NCBI RefSeq assembly: GCF_900143005.1
Contig: NZ_FRCS01000001.1
Coordinates: 1 to 64,000, forward strand
Reading direction: 5' to 3'
Source: Cryptosporangium aurantiacum
Lineage (GTDB): Bacteria > Actinomycetota > Actinomycetes > Mycobacteriales > Cryptosporangiaceae
DNA: 64,000 nt
The position numbers and the translations under genes are program-made. Positions within the stretch are counted from its first letter, which is position 1. Every line of letters begins with the position of its first letter. The notes beneath the pieces were generated by a model. It was not told the origin of the DNA and searched no databases. It saw nothing but the letters and a program-made list of their open reading frames with translations. Shown piece after piece: positions 16,537 to 28,108 of this stretch.

Positions 16537-17559
16537 TCAGGACTGGCGGAAGGCGTCGAGGATCTCGTCGGCGGCGAGCGCGGGGGTCAGCGTGCCCTCG
16601 GCGACCTGCTGCTCCACCTTCGGGGCGATCTCGGCGACCCGCGGATGGTCGCGCAACGACGCCAGCAGCCGGTCCTGCACCATCGTCCACACCCAGCGGA
16701 CCTGCTGTTCCCGACGGCGGGCCTCCAGCGCGCCCGACGCGGTCCGGGTGTCCTGGTGCCGGACGATCTGCTCCCAGATCTCCTCCAGCCCGGTGCCCTC
16801 GGACGCGCTGCACGTCAGCACCGGAACGTCCCACCCGCCCCGATCCCCGTGCAGCAGCCGCAGGGCACCGGCGAGCTCCCGGGCCGCGCGGCGGGCGTCG
16901 TTCACGTGCGGCCCATCGGCCTTGTTCACCGTGATGACGTCGGCGAGCTCCAGGACGCCCTTCTTGATGCCCTGGAGTTGGTCGCCGGTGCGGGCCAGCG
17001 TGAGCAGCAGGAACGAGTCGACCATCTCGGCGACCGTAGTTTCGGACTGCCCGACGCCGACGGTCTCGACCAGGACGACGTCGTACCCGGCAGCCTCGAC
17101 GATGACCATCGCCTCCCGGGTGGCCTTCGCGACGCCGCCGAGCGTCCCGGCACTCGGCGACGGCCGGATGAACGCGTGCGGATCCACCGAGAGCCGGGCC
17201 ATCCTGGTCTTGTCGCCGAGGATGCTGCCGCCGGTCCGGGTCGACGACGGGTCGACGGCCAGGACCGCCACCCGGTGACCCCGGCCGGTGAGGAAGACCC
17301 CGAGCGCGTCGATGAACGTCGACTTGCCGACGCCGGGCACCCCGGTGATCCCGACTCGCCGAACCGACGGTTGCAGCGGCCCCCGCCCGGCCACCGGCGC
17401 CTGCACGGCCGCGGTCAGCCGGGTCAGGAGCTCCTGGGCAGCGACCCGGTGGTCGGCGCGCCGCGACTCGACCAGCGTGATCGCCCGCGCGATCCACGCG
17501 CGCTCCCCGGCGAGAACTCCCCGCGCGTACTCCTCCACCTCCGGCGCCGGCCGCGTCAT
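16537..17559 (-). CDS. meaB: Methylmalonyl-CoA mutase-associated GTPase MeaB (ArgK family)
   Basis: MeaB is a G3E GTPase that loads and protects the adenosylcobalamin cofactor of methylmalonyl-CoA mutase. The 340 residues contain the P-loop GVPGVGKSTFID (about 72-83), the ArgK hallmark AVDPSSTRTGGSILGDKTRM, ETVGVGQSE (switch/Walker B) and the base-specificity NKAD. Length and motifs are normal. It is the last gene after mutA and mutB on the same strand, with a 253-bp gap from mutB that contains GC-rich repeats. It may therefore be co-transcribed or have its own promoter. Confidence 0.95.
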   Translation of the reverse strand: MTRPAPEVEEYARGVLAGERAWIARAITLVESRRADHRVAAQELLTRLTAAVQAPVAGRGPLQPSVRRVGITGVPGVGKSTFIDALGVFLTGRGHRVAVLAVDPSSTRTGGSILGDKTRMARLSVDPHAFIRPSPSAGTLGGVAKATREAMVIVEAAGYDVVLVETVGVGQSETTVAEMVDSFLLLTLARTGDQLQGIKKGVLELADVITVNKADGPHVNDARRAARELAGALRLLHGDRGGWDVPVLTCSASEGTGLEEIWEQIVRHQDTRTASGALEARRREQQVRWVWTMVQDRLLASLRDHPRVAEIAPKVEQQVAEGTLTPALAADEILDAFRQS

Positions 17560-17654
17560 TTGCCCGCTCCCACGCGAGGCCCCGGCCTTTGCCCACCGCG
17601 ATCTGACGCGAAATCGGCCTCTACGGGACCGTTAGAGGTCGCTTTCGCGCCAAC

Positions 17655-17765
17655 CGCCCCGGCGCCCCGCGCTGCGACGCCCCGCGCCCCGGCGCCCCGC
17701 GCTGCGGCGGCGCCCTGCGCCACGGCGCCCCGCGCCCCGGCGCCCTGCGCTGCGGCGGCGCGCGG
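17655..17765. repeat. GC-rich degenerate tandem repeat between mutB and meaB
   Basis: Repeated blocks close to GCGCCCCGCGCTGCG and GCGCCCTGCGCTGCG fill most of this stretch. Frames across it give only Ala/Arg/Pro/Gly low-complexity peptides, so it is probably non-coding. Confidence 0.6.
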
Positions 17766-17812
17766 TGTGGCGTCCGCATGGGGGAGGGTGGCTGAAGGCA
17801 GGACAGCAACCG

Positions 17813-20001
<2,189 letters not shown>

Positions 20002-20005
<4 letters not shown>

Positions 20006-21951
20006 CGGGCCACCCCCAGGTCGTCGAGCGTCGTCGTCAGCACCGCGACCGCGTCACAACCACTAAAAACGTAACTGTCGACGTTGGGCAGCGTGCCGTT
20101 CCTGCCGGCGAGCCATACCCGCGCGGCCCCCGCTTCCTGCAGTGCGGCAGCGGCCGCCTCACCGTCGGCGGCGTAGATCTTGTCGGTCGAGCAGAGCACC
20201 GCGATGCGCGCACCGCTCTCCCGGAACGCGGCGGCGAGCTCGTCGGGCCCGAGGTTCGGCCCAGCGGGCACGGTTTCGATGCCGCCGGCTTGGAACAGGT
20301 TCGCGGCGAACGTCGCCCGGGTGGTGTAAGCGGCGAGCGGTCCGAGCGTGGCGAGGAAGACTTGCGGACGCGTCGGCGCGCGATCGGCGGCGTCCCGCAA
20401 GTTTTCGAAATCCTGGCCGTACCGCACCCGGGGGAGGCCCCCGCCGGGCACCGCGGGCGCCGGCTTCCGGGACGGCAGCTTCTCGGTGAGGTTCGGGAAC
20501 TCGCTGACGCCGGTCAGCGGATCACGCCGATGCGCGATGTTCTCCCGGCGGCGCTCCCACACCTCGGCGAGGGCGTTCTCGACGTGCCCGGATTCGAGCG
20601 CTGCCGCGATGCCCCCGGCCTTCTCGACGTCGGTGAAGACGTCCCAGGCTGCCCGCGCCAGCTCGTCGGTGAGGCTCTCGACGTACCAGGACCCGCCGGC
20701 CGGATCGAGCACCCGGCCGAGTGACGACTCCTCCAGGAGCAGCGACTGGGTGTTGCGGGCGATGCGCCTCGAGAACGCGTCGGGGAGGCCGAGCACCGCG
20801 TCGAACGGCACCACGGTCACCGCGTTCGCTCCGCCGATGCCCGCACCGAAGCAGGCCAGCGTGGTGCGGAGCAGGTTCACCCACGGGTCGCGTCCGGCCA
20901 TCATCGCCGCGGACGTGACCGCGTGCTGGTGCTGCGGGCTGTCCGGGGCGCCGCTCAGCTCGGCCACGCGAGCCCAGAGGCGGCGGGCCGCCCGTAGCTT
21001 GGCGATCGTCAGGAACTGGTCGGCGGTGGCGGCGTAGCGGAACTCGAGCTGTGCGAACGCGGCTTCGGCGGACAGCCCGGCGTCGGTGAGCGCCCGCAGG
21101 TAGGCGACGCCGGTCGCGATCGAGAACCCGAGTTCCTGGGCGTCCGAGCCGCCGGCGTCGTGGTAGACGGTCGCGTCGACGAGGCCGGCGCGGACGCCGG
21201 TTCCGGTGGTGCGCTGGGCGAGGTCGGTGAGGACGTCCAGCTCGACCGGTGCGCCGGTGCGGGCGCGGAGTCCGATCGGGTCGGCGCCCAGGTTGCCGCG
21301 AGCGCCGGCTGCGGGTGCGGCGCCGTCCGCGGCGCCCGGAGCCGCCGAGTCAGCCAGGCCGTCCGCGGCCTCCCGGGCAGCGGCGCCCGCGCCGGCTCCG
21401 TCCTCCGCCGAGGTCGATTCGGCCAGGCGCAGGAACGCCTCGGCGGCCTCCCGCGTCTCGGCCCCAGCGTCCAGCGAGATCGGAGCCAGACCGAGGTACA
21501 CGTCGGCGAGCACCTCGGGCAGCGCGTCGACCGGGATCCCGGCCTCCCCCAGGACCAACCACAGCGACGTGACGCCGTTCTCCAAATCGGCGGCGATCGC
21601 GGCCTTGGTGGCGGCGACATCCGGGTCGGCGTGGCGCTGCCGGACGTCCCAACCGCCGGGGCGTTCGCCACCCTCGGCCGTCGTGTCCCGCAGACGGTTG
21701 CCGCGGGTGAACGGCGGGAAGCCGGGGACGCCCTGCTCGCCGGGCGCATCGGCCGCGGTGTAGAGCGCCGATACCCGGATCCCGTCGTACGTCGTGGTCG
21801 CAAGGAGCTCTTCGACCGCCTCGGGCGGCGTCTCGTCGTTCGCGACGCGGGACTTGCGCAGGACCCCCAGCGCGAGTTCCCGCCAGCGCTCCCGATCGGC
21901 CGGCTCGAAGCCGGCGGCCAGCGCGAGTGAATTCTCGGACGGCACCGTCAT
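20002..21951 (-). CDS. mutA: Methylmalonyl-CoA mutase small (structural) subunit
   Basis: This is the non-catalytic partner of MutB in the actinobacterial heterodimer. The 649 residues resemble a mutase fold ([55 protein letters not shown]), but the C-terminal half lacks the DxHxxG cobalamin ligand, as expected. There is an Ala/Gly-rich insertion at about residues 180-225 (the [16 protein letters not shown] region). It is the first gene of the mutA-mutB unit, and a 14-bp perfect palindrome (21975-21988) lies just upstream. Confidence 0.95.
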
Positions 21952-21974
21952 GCCCGGATGGTAGAGCGACTAGG

Positions 21975-21988
21975 AGTCAGCGCTGACT
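21975..21988. promoter_or_regulatory. 14-bp perfect palindrome upstream of mutA
   Basis: AGTCAGCGCTGACT lies 24 bp before the mutA start in the mutA / DUF4331 divergent interval. A dimeric regulator site for the mutase operon is possible. No regulator gene is adjacent. Confidence 0.4.
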
Positions 21989-22051
21989 GAAGTGTGGTCT
22001 GACTAACCGGCGCGATTTCCCTGGATCGGTTAACCCGGATTCGAGGCGGTT

Positions 22052-22069
22052 CTGTCAACTAGCTGACAG
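22052..22069. promoter_or_regulatory. 18-bp near-perfect palindrome upstream of the DUF4331 operon
   Basis: CTGTCAACTAGCTGACAG pairs at 8 of 9 positions. It lies about 105 bp before the DUF4331 gene and about 100 bp from mutA, so it could serve either direction. It is separate in sequence from the 21975 palindrome. Confidence 0.4.
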
Positions 22070-22174
22070 GACCCCATCCGGGGGACGCCGGGCCCCGAAC
22101 ACGGGGTACGACGTCACGAGGCGTCGCGGCCACGCCGCTCGGCGAGGTCCTCATCGGCACCCGAAGGACGCCTG

Positions 22175-23770
22175 ATGCTCCTCCACCTACCCGGACGCTC
22201 TGCGTCCGGATCCCGCGCCCGGCGGCGGGCGGTGCGTGCTGCGGCGGCGGTCGCCGCGGCAGCAGCGCTCACCGCGCTCGGGCTACCGGCGCTCGCGCCA
22301 GGCGGCGCGACCGCGTCGAGTCACCGCGAAGCCCCGACGATCTCGGGCTTCCCGCAGTACGACGACACCGACGTCTACGCGTTCGTCAGCCCCGATAAGC
22401 CCGACAGCGTCACGCTGATCGCCAACTGGATCCCGTTCGAGGAGCCCGCGGGCGGACCGAACTTCTACCCGTTCGCCACCGACGCCCGCTACGAGCTCAA
22501 CGTCGACAACAACGGCGACGCGAAGCGCGACATCACCTACCGCTGGCAGTTCACCAGCACGTACGCCAGCAAGGACACGTTCCTGCACAACACCGGTCCG
22601 GTCACCAGTCTCGACGACAAGGACCTCAACTTCTGGCAGACCTACCGCCTCGAGGAGATCAAGTGGGGACCGGACGGCTCGCAGATCGGGACGAAGGAAC
22701 TCGCGAAGGCGCTGCCGGTAGCCCCGTCGAACGTCGGCAAGGCGTCGATGCCGGACTACAAGAAGCTCCGCGATCGTGTGATCAGGTCCAAGGACGGCGT
22801 CACGATGTTCGCCGGCCAGTCCGACGATCCGTTCTTCCTGGACTTGCGCATCTTCGATGTGCTGTACGGCGGTGACCTGAGCGAGGTCGGCAACGACACG
22901 CTCGCGCCGTACAACGTCAACTCGGTCGCGATCCAGCTGCCGAAGTCGCGGGTCACCAAGGGCGGCGACCCGGTGATCGGCATCTGGTCGAGCACCTCCC
23001 GGAAGAACGCGTCCGGCCAGTACGTGCAGGTCTCCCGGCTCGGTATGCCGCTGGTGAACGAGGTTGTCGTCCCGATCCGGGACAAGGACAAGTTCAACGC
23101 CTCCAAGCCCGCTGACGACGCGCAGTTCCTGAAGTACGTCACCGACCCCGAGGTGCCGAAGCTGATCGAGAAGGTCTACAAGATCAAGGCACCGAAGACC
23201 CCGCGTAACGACCTCGTCCAGGCGTTCCTCACCGGCGTTCCCGGGCTGAACCAGCCGCAGAACGTCACGCCGAGCGAGCAGTTGCGGCTCAACACGTCGA
23301 TTCCGCCCTCCGCGGACCCGAAGCGCCTCGGCGTCCTCGAGGGTGACAAGGCCGGCTTCCCGAACGGCCGACGGCTCGCCGACGACGTCGTCGACATCAC
23401 GCTGCAGGTCGCCGAGGGCGAGCTGGTGAACGCGCCGAACGACCTGGGCGACGCGGTGGACACGAACAACGTCGAGTTCGGCCGCACCTTCCCCTACCTC
23501 GCGCTGCCGACGTCGGGTTCGGACGTCCGGTCCGGCGGGCCGGCCTCCTCCGGTTCGTCCGCGCCTGCCACGCCGCAGAGCGGGCAGGACGACACCGAGG
23601 CCAGCCCGTCGATGCTCACCGGCGGTGCGGCTGACCCGAGCACCTCGCCCGCGGCGAATGCCTCGGAGGCCGAGATGACCGACCTCGTCCCGCTGGGTTC
23701 CGCCATCGGTGGAGCCGGTCTCCTCGCGTTCGGTGCCGCCTGGTTGTGGCGCCGTCGCCGCACTTCCTGA
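22175..23770 (+). CDS. DUF4331 secreted, membrane-anchored protein
   Basis: This gene encodes 531 residues. A signal sequence (about 1-45, with an Arg-rich n-region then AAAVAAAAALTALGLPALA) is followed by the DUF4331 hallmark SSHREAPTISGFPQYDDTDV and YAFVSPDKPDSVTLIANW. A Ser/Ala-rich region (about 445-500) leads to a C-terminal membrane helix and RRRR anchor. ATG 22175 has GAAGGA six bases upstream. The biochemical role of DUF4331 is not known. Here it heads a gene set with a TPR protein and a His-rich NicO transporter, and this trio recurs in actinobacteria to my knowledge, suggesting a surface role in metal handling. Confidence 0.9.
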   Translation: MLLHLPGRSASGSRARRRAVRAAAAVAAAAALTALGLPALAPGGATASSHREAPTISGFPQYDDTDVYAFVSPDKPDSVTLIANWIPFEEPAGGPNFYPFATDARYELNVDNNGDAKRDITYRWQFTSTYASKDTFLHNTGPVTSLDDKDLNFWQTYRLEEIKWGPDGSQIGTKELAKALPVAPSNVGKASMPDYKKLRDRVIRSKDGVTMFAGQSDDPFFLDLRIFDVLYGGDLSEVGNDTLAPYNVNSVAIQLPKSRVTKGGDPVIGIWSSTSRKNASGQYVQVSRLGMPLVNEVVVPIRDKDKFNASKPADDAQFLKYVTDPEVPKLIEKVYKIKAPKTPRNDLVQAFLTGVPGLNQPQNVTPSEQLRLNTSIPPSADPKRLGVLEGDKAGFPNGRRLADDVVDITLQVAEGELVNAPNDLGDAVDTNNVEFGRTFPYLALPTSGSDVRSGGPASSGSSAPATPQSGQDDTEASPSMLTGGAADPSTSPAANASEAEMTDLVPLGSAIGGAGLLAFGAAWLWRRRRTS

Positions 23771-23775
23771 CCCAC

Positions 23776-23806
23776 GCGTGGCCCGGCCTTTGCGGCCGGG
23801 CCACGC
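23776..23806 (+). terminator. Strong hairpin between DUF4331 and TPR genes
   Basis: GCGTGGCCCGGCC (23776-23788) pairs perfectly over 13 bp with 23794-23806 across a 5-base loop, 5 bp after the DUF4331 stop. There is no T-run. It probably attenuates read-through into the TPR gene. Confidence 0.65.
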
Positions 23807-23834
23807 GCCCCTCCGGCGACAAGGAACAGTCCCG

Positions 23835-25148
23835 ATGCCCCGGATCCGACGCCTCGCTCTCGCGGCCCTGCCGGTCGCGGTCGGTCTCACGCTCGCGTCC
23901 GCCGTCCTACTGCCTAATTCCAACGATGGGGACGCTAGGGAGCGCGCCACCGCGCGCACGGCCACCGTCGTCGCTCCGAAGGACTGTGCGTCGGACGGGT
24001 GCATCGCCGCCCTCCAAGCCTGGCTGCGGACCCATCCGAAGGACGGCCAGGCATGGTCGACGCTGGCCGTCGCCTACGTCGACCGGGCCCGGGTGACCGG
24101 CCGAACCGAGTGGTACCCCCGGGCGCAGAGCGCGCTGGACAAGGCGCTCGCGCTCGCCCCGAACGACGACGCGGCGCTCTCCGCCGCCGGAATCCTCGCC
24201 GCGGCGCGACACGAGTTCGCCGCGGCGCTGCGCTGGGGTGACCGCGCCGCCGCAGCCAACCCGTACAGCGCCCGCGCGCAGATCGTCCGCGCCGACGCGC
24301 TGGTCGAGCTCGGGCGCTACCCGCAGGCCAGGGACGCCGCCACCGCGGCCGACAACCTGGAGCCGGGCGTGCCGACGTTCACCCGGCTCTCATACTTGGA
24401 CGAGCTGGCCGGGCGTACCGACCGTGCGGCGGCCCTGCTCCGGCGCGGGGTCGAGCCGGGCAACACACCGGCGGACATCGCGTTCGGCCGCTTCCATCTG
24501 GGAGAGCTGGCGCGGAACACCGGGAACCACGCCGCGGCGGCCGTCGAGTACGAGGCCGCACTCGCCGCCGACCCGGAACACCTGGCCGCGCGGGCCGGAC
24601 TCGCGCGGGTCGAGGTGGCGCGGGGAAACCTGCCCGGTGCGATCGGGATCTACCGGGCGATCGTCCGGCAGATGCCGCTGCCGCAGTACGCCGCGGAGCT
24701 GGGAGAGTTGCTGGAGGCCACCGGCGACCGGGCCGGAGCCGCGCAGCAGTACGCGGTCGTCCGGGCGTCGATCGCGCTGTCACGCTCGGCGGGCGTCGTG
24801 GACGGGCCGGAGATCACGGTGTTCGAGGCCGACCACGGCAGCCCGGCCGAGGCCGTGCGGCTGGGGCAGGCTGAGTGGAAGACGCGGCAGAGTATTCACG
24901 TCGCGGACGCGCTGGGCTGGGCGCTGTTCCGGGCCGGCCGGGCCGCGGACGCGTTGCCGTACGTCCGGGCAGCGACCCGCCTGGGGACGAAGGACGCTCG
25001 GCTGCTCTACCACCGGGGCATGGTCGAGCGGGCCGCCGGACTGCCCGCCGACGCGCGCCGCTCGCTCGGCCGGGCGCTCGCGCTCGATCCGCACTTCTCC
25101 GCGCTGGAGGGGCCGCGCGCCCGCGCTGCACTGGCAGGTCTCCGATGA
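23835..25148 (+). CDS. Secreted or membrane-anchored TPR protein
   Basis: This gene encodes 437 residues. ATG 23835 follows AAGGAA by eight bases; an upstream in-frame extension would lie over the hairpin. The N-terminal hydrophobic stretch (LALAALPVAVGLTLASAVLL) is a signal or anchor. From about residue 50 onward, repeated helical pairs such as AWSTLAVAYVDRA, ALDKALALAPNDDAALSAAG and LARNTGNHAAAAVEYEAALA are tetratricopeptide repeats ending LGRALALDPHFSALEGP. TPRs make it an assembly scaffold, probably outside the membrane. It overlaps the transporter start by 4 bp (ATGA), so both are made together. Confidence 0.88.
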   Translation: MPRIRRLALAALPVAVGLTLASAVLLPNSNDGDARERATARTATVVAPKDCASDGCIAALQAWLRTHPKDGQAWSTLAVAYVDRARVTGRTEWYPRAQSALDKALALAPNDDAALSAAGILAAARHEFAAALRWGDRAAAANPYSARAQIVRADALVELGRYPQARDAATAADNLEPGVPTFTRLSYLDELAGRTDRAAALLRRGVEPGNTPADIAFGRFHLGELARNTGNHAAAAVEYEAALAADPEHLAARAGLARVEVARGNLPGAIGIYRAIVRQMPLPQYAAELGELLEATGDRAGAAQQYAVVRASIALSRSAGVVDGPEITVFEADHGSPAEAVRLGQAEWKTRQSIHVADALGWALFRAGRAADALPYVRAATRLGTKDARLLYHRGMVERAAGLPADARRSLGRALALDPHFSALEGPRARAALAGLR

Positions 25149-27310
25149 GGCGCGCATCCGCACTCCACGCCGCGAAGGCCGTCCGCGGCGCGGAGCCGGT
25201 CACGCGGGTCGGTCGCGGGGCTTGGCTGCGGGGGCGTCGGGCCGTGATCGCGGTGGTACTGCTGCTCGGGACGCTCGCGGGCACGCTGCTGCTGGGTACG
25301 CCCGCGCAGGCGCATCCGCTCGGCGAGCTGACCGCGAGCCGGTACAACGGGCTGGTCGTCGGCGTCGACCGGGTGTCGATCGACCACGTCGAAGACCTGG
25401 CCGAGATCCCGACCGCACAGGCCGCGCCCGAGATCGACGCCGACGGCAACGGAATGTTCGCCGCAACCGAGCTGGACCGCTACGCCCGGCGCGCGTGCAC
25501 GGCGGCAGCGGCCGACGCCCGGCTGACCGTGGACGGGACCGCGCGCCCGGTACGGCTGGCCGGTGCTCCGAGCGCCCGGACCGGCAAGGGCCGAGCGGGC
25601 CTGCCGGTCCTGCGGCTGGAGTGCCCGCTGTCCGCACCGGTGCCTGCGCTGCAAGCCGCGACCGAGTACTCGTTCACGGACGCCGGGGGAGCGGGCAAGC
25701 CGGGCTGGCGCGAGCTCACCGTCGCCGGCGACCGGACCACGGTAAGCGGCGACGACGTCCGGGCCGACAGCGCGAGCCGACGGTTGACCCGGTACCCAGA
25801 GGACGCGCTCTCCTCACCGCCGGACCAGCGCTCGGCCACGTTCTCGGCACGTCCCGGCGGGTCGGCCGCCGCCCCTTCGGTGACCACCGCAGGGGGAAAC
25901 TGGACTCCCGCGTCCGACCGGATCACCGAAGCCTTCACCACGCTGATCGACGGACGCACGACGCCGTGGTTCGCGGCCCTCGCCGTACTGGCCGCCGCGG
26001 TGCTCGGCGCCGCGCACGCGCTCGCGCCCGGTCACGGCAAGACCGTGATGGCGTTCTACCTGCTGGCCCGGGAACCGGTCGATACCGCTACCCACCCCGG
26101 CGGACGAGCCGCGTCGGGCGCGCGGGCTGTCACGGGCGGGCGCGCCGATACCGGGGCGCGGGCGATCTCGGGCGGATCGGCCGGTTCCGGTGCGCGGACC
26201 GTCAGGGGAGGGCGGGCCGCTTCGGGGTCGGGAGCTGCCTCCGGCGGGCGGGCCGGTTACGGGGCGCGGGCTGTCTTCGGCGGGCGGGCCACGCTCGCGG
26301 CGCGGGCCGCCCGGCGTGCGGGTAGCCGGCCGGTGCGGGCGGCGTTCGCGGTCGGAGCAGCGGTCACCGTCGCGCACACGGCGGGCGTGCTGACGCTCGG
26401 GCTACTGGTGACCGCCGGGGTAGCGGTCGCTCCTGCGACGGTGCTGCCGTGGTTGTCGGTGCTGTCCGGGGCGTTGATCCTGCTGGTAGGGATCGCGCTG
26501 CTGCGGGCTGCCAGGAGCGGCCACACCCACTTCCACGGCCCCGGCGGCCATTCACATAGCCACGGCCACGCCCACGATCATGGCGACGGCCACTCGCACG
26601 GCGAGGGCAACTCGCACGAGCGCGACCACTCGCGCAGCGACCATGCGCACGACCACCACCACGGGCATCCGCACGACCACGACCACGCGCGTGGCGAGGA
26701 CAACTCACGTGGGGAGGGCCACGACCACACCCACGACCACGGCGACTCGTATGGTGAGGGCAACTCGCACGAGCGCGACCACTCACCTCGCGACCACGCG
26801 CACGGGCACGGCCACTCGCACGGCGGCGACCACGCGCACGGTGGGGGTCACTCGCACGGTGGGGGCTACTCGCACGGTGGGGGCTACTCGCACGGCGGCG
26901 GCCACGGGCACGGGCACGACCGTGGGCGCGTGTTGGATCGTGGGCGGCGAGGGGTTCAGGGGCGGCTCGCGTTGATCGCTACCGGGCTCGCCGGCGGGCT
27001 GTTGCCCAGCCCGTCCGCGCTGATCGTGTTCCTCGGTGCGGTGGCGACACACCGGGCCTGGTTCGGCGTCGTCCTCGTGGTGGCGTTCGGCGTCGGCATG
27101 GCAGCGACGCTGGCCGCCGCCGGGCTCCTCGTCCGGTACGCCGGGCAACGGGTGATCCGTGTCGTCACCGAACGTGCCGGTCAGGTTCGCTCGGCGACGC
27201 TCGCCCGCCTGGTCACCACCGCACTCCGGAAGATGCCGATCCTCACCGGCCTCGGCGTCTGCGGCGTCGGCGGCACGATCGTCCTCCGCGCCGCGCTCGG
27301 CGTCGTCTAG
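25145..27310 (+). CDS. His-rich NicO/RcnA-like nickel/cobalt transporter
   Basis: This gene encodes 721 residues. A signal peptide (about 33-56, ending AQA) and an extracellular domain with an EF-hand-like DADGNGMFAATE (98-109) precede membrane segments. The NicO motif HALAPGHGKTVMAFYL (291-306) marks the metal path. A Gly/Ala/Arg repeat (about 319-392) and a very long His-rich loop (about 460-595, with many HSHGxG and HDH units) interrupt the membrane domain. The C-terminus has LIATGLAGGLLPSPSALIVF. It probably moves Ni2+ or Co2+; direction is uncertain, because NicO members include both importers and exporters. ATG 25145 overlaps the TPR stop. Confidence 0.88.
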   Translation: MRRASALHAAKAVRGAEPVTRVGRGAWLRGRRAVIAVVLLLGTLAGTLLLGTPAQAHPLGELTASRYNGLVVGVDRVSIDHVEDLAEIPTAQAAPEIDADGNGMFAATELDRYARRACTAAAADARLTVDGTARPVRLAGAPSARTGKGRAGLPVLRLECPLSAPVPALQAATEYSFTDAGGAGKPGWRELTVAGDRTTVSGDDVRADSASRRLTRYPEDALSSPPDQRSATFSARPGGSAAAPSVTTAGGNWTPASDRITEAFTTLIDGRTTPWFAALAVLAAAVLGAAHALAPGHGKTVMAFYLLAREPVDTATHPGGRAASGARAVTGGRADTGARAISGGSAGSGARTVRGGRAASGSGAASGGRAGYGARAVFGGRATLAARAARRAGSRPVRAAFAVGAAVTVAHTAGVLTLGLLVTAGVAVAPATVLPWLSVLSGALILLVGIALLRAARSGHTHFHGPGGHSHSHGHAHDHGDGHSHGEGNSHERDHSRSDHAHDHHHGHPHDHDHARGEDNSRGEGHDHTHDHGDSYGEGNSHERDHSPRDHAHGHGHSHGGDHAHGGGHSHGGGYSHGGGYSHGGGHGHGHDRGRVLDRGRRGVQGRLALIATGLAGGLLPSPSALIVFLGAVATHRAWFGVVLVVAFGVGMAATLAAAGLLVRYAGQRVIRVVTERAGQVRSATLARLVTTALRKMPILTGLGVCGVGGTIVLRAALGVV

Positions 27311-27340
27311 GGCGGGGTTACGAGCGTGCCGCGCGGGCGG

Positions 27341-27378
27341 ATTGCATTTAGAAGACCTCTGGCCCTTCTAAATGCAAT
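27341..27378. repeat. AT-rich inverted repeat with 14-bp perfect arms
   Basis: ATTGCATTTAGAAG (27341-27354) is the exact reverse complement of 27365-27378, with a 10-base loop. It sits between convergent genes and provides the last codons and stop of the phosphatase gene. It has no T-run on either strand and is much more AT-rich than its surroundings. It could be a bidirectional terminator or a small inserted palindromic element. Confidence 0.7.
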
Positions 27379-28076
27379 CTGCTCGATGGCGCATCGTGGC
27401 CGCGTGGGAGCCGTTCGGCGGTGCGGCGGACGGTCCACGCGCCCGGGCGTCCGCTCAGATCGGTGCGGGTCAGTGGCGCCACGTCCAGGCGCCAGAACGC
27501 CGCAGGCGGAGCGCCCAGCGCGACCACCAGCATCGCTTTGACGACCGACGGATGGGTGACGGCCACCGTCCGCGCCGGGCCGGACGCGACCCCGGACGCC
27601 GGCCCGGACGCGACCCCGGACGCGACCCCGGACGCCGGGCCGGACGCGACCCCGGACCCCACCCCGGCGAGCCACGCCGTCGCGCGGTGGAGCAGGTCGC
27701 GCACTGACTCCCCGCCGTGCGGCGCGGCGTCCGGGTCGGTGAGCCAGGCTTCCAACCCGGCCGGGTCGGCGGCGGCGACGTCGTCCAGCGTGCGCCCGCG
27801 CCAGGAGCCGTAGTCACACTCGTCCAGGCCGTCGTCGACCGTGACTTCCGTCGCTCCGAGCGCGGCTACGGCCTGCCGGCAGCGCAGCGCCGGACCGCAT
27901 CGCCACTGCGCCGAGCGGTACCCGGCCAGGCCGGCGGCGGCGGCCGTGGCGGCGGCCACACCCTCCGGTAGTAGCTGCTCGTCCGGCGGAAACGCGGCGA
28001 GTTTGGTCGCGGGACTGGGGGGTGTGGTCAGTACCGTGATCCGGACGCCGGGTGAAGATTCTGCTACGCGCTGCAT
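27348..28076 (-). CDS. Degenerate histidine-phosphatase-fold protein of the cobalt block
   Basis: This gene encodes 242 residues from ATG 28074-28076. The middle matches CobC/phosphoglycerate-mutase-like phosphatases: CRQAVAALGATE, the LDECDYGSWRGRTLDDV block, PHGGESVRDLLHR and VAVTHPSVVKAML. The N-terminal RHG catalytic motif is absent; the position reads VLTTPPSPATKL. The nucleophilic His is therefore missing and classical phosphatase activity is unlikely. The later His (THPS) and Glu (GGES) remain. A repeat of VASGPASG occurs at about 160-180. It diverges from the cobalamin riboswitch/cbtBA unit, so a cobalt or B12-related role is inferred. The last residues are encoded in an AT-rich inverted repeat. 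Confidence 0.8.
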   Translation of the reverse strand: MQRVAESSPGVRITVLTTPPSPATKLAAFPPDEQLLPEGVAAATAAAAGLAGYRSAQWRCGPALRCRQAVAALGATEVTVDDGLDECDYGSWRGRTLDDVAAADPAGLEAWLTDPDAAPHGGESVRDLLHRATAWLAGVGSGVASGPASGVASGVASGPASGVASGPARTVAVTHPSVVKAMLVVALGAPPAAFWRLDVAPLTRTDLSGRPGAWTVRRTAERLPRGHDAPSSRLHLEGPEVF

Positions 28077-28108
28077 GATCTCGCCTGCTCCTTGCTCCCC
28101 GGCCTGCG

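Noticed and set aside
24238-26325. 695-codon plus-strand frame over the TPR and NicO genes
   Set aside because: Another frame of two well supported genes; Arg/Gly/Thr/Pro-rich with no domain.
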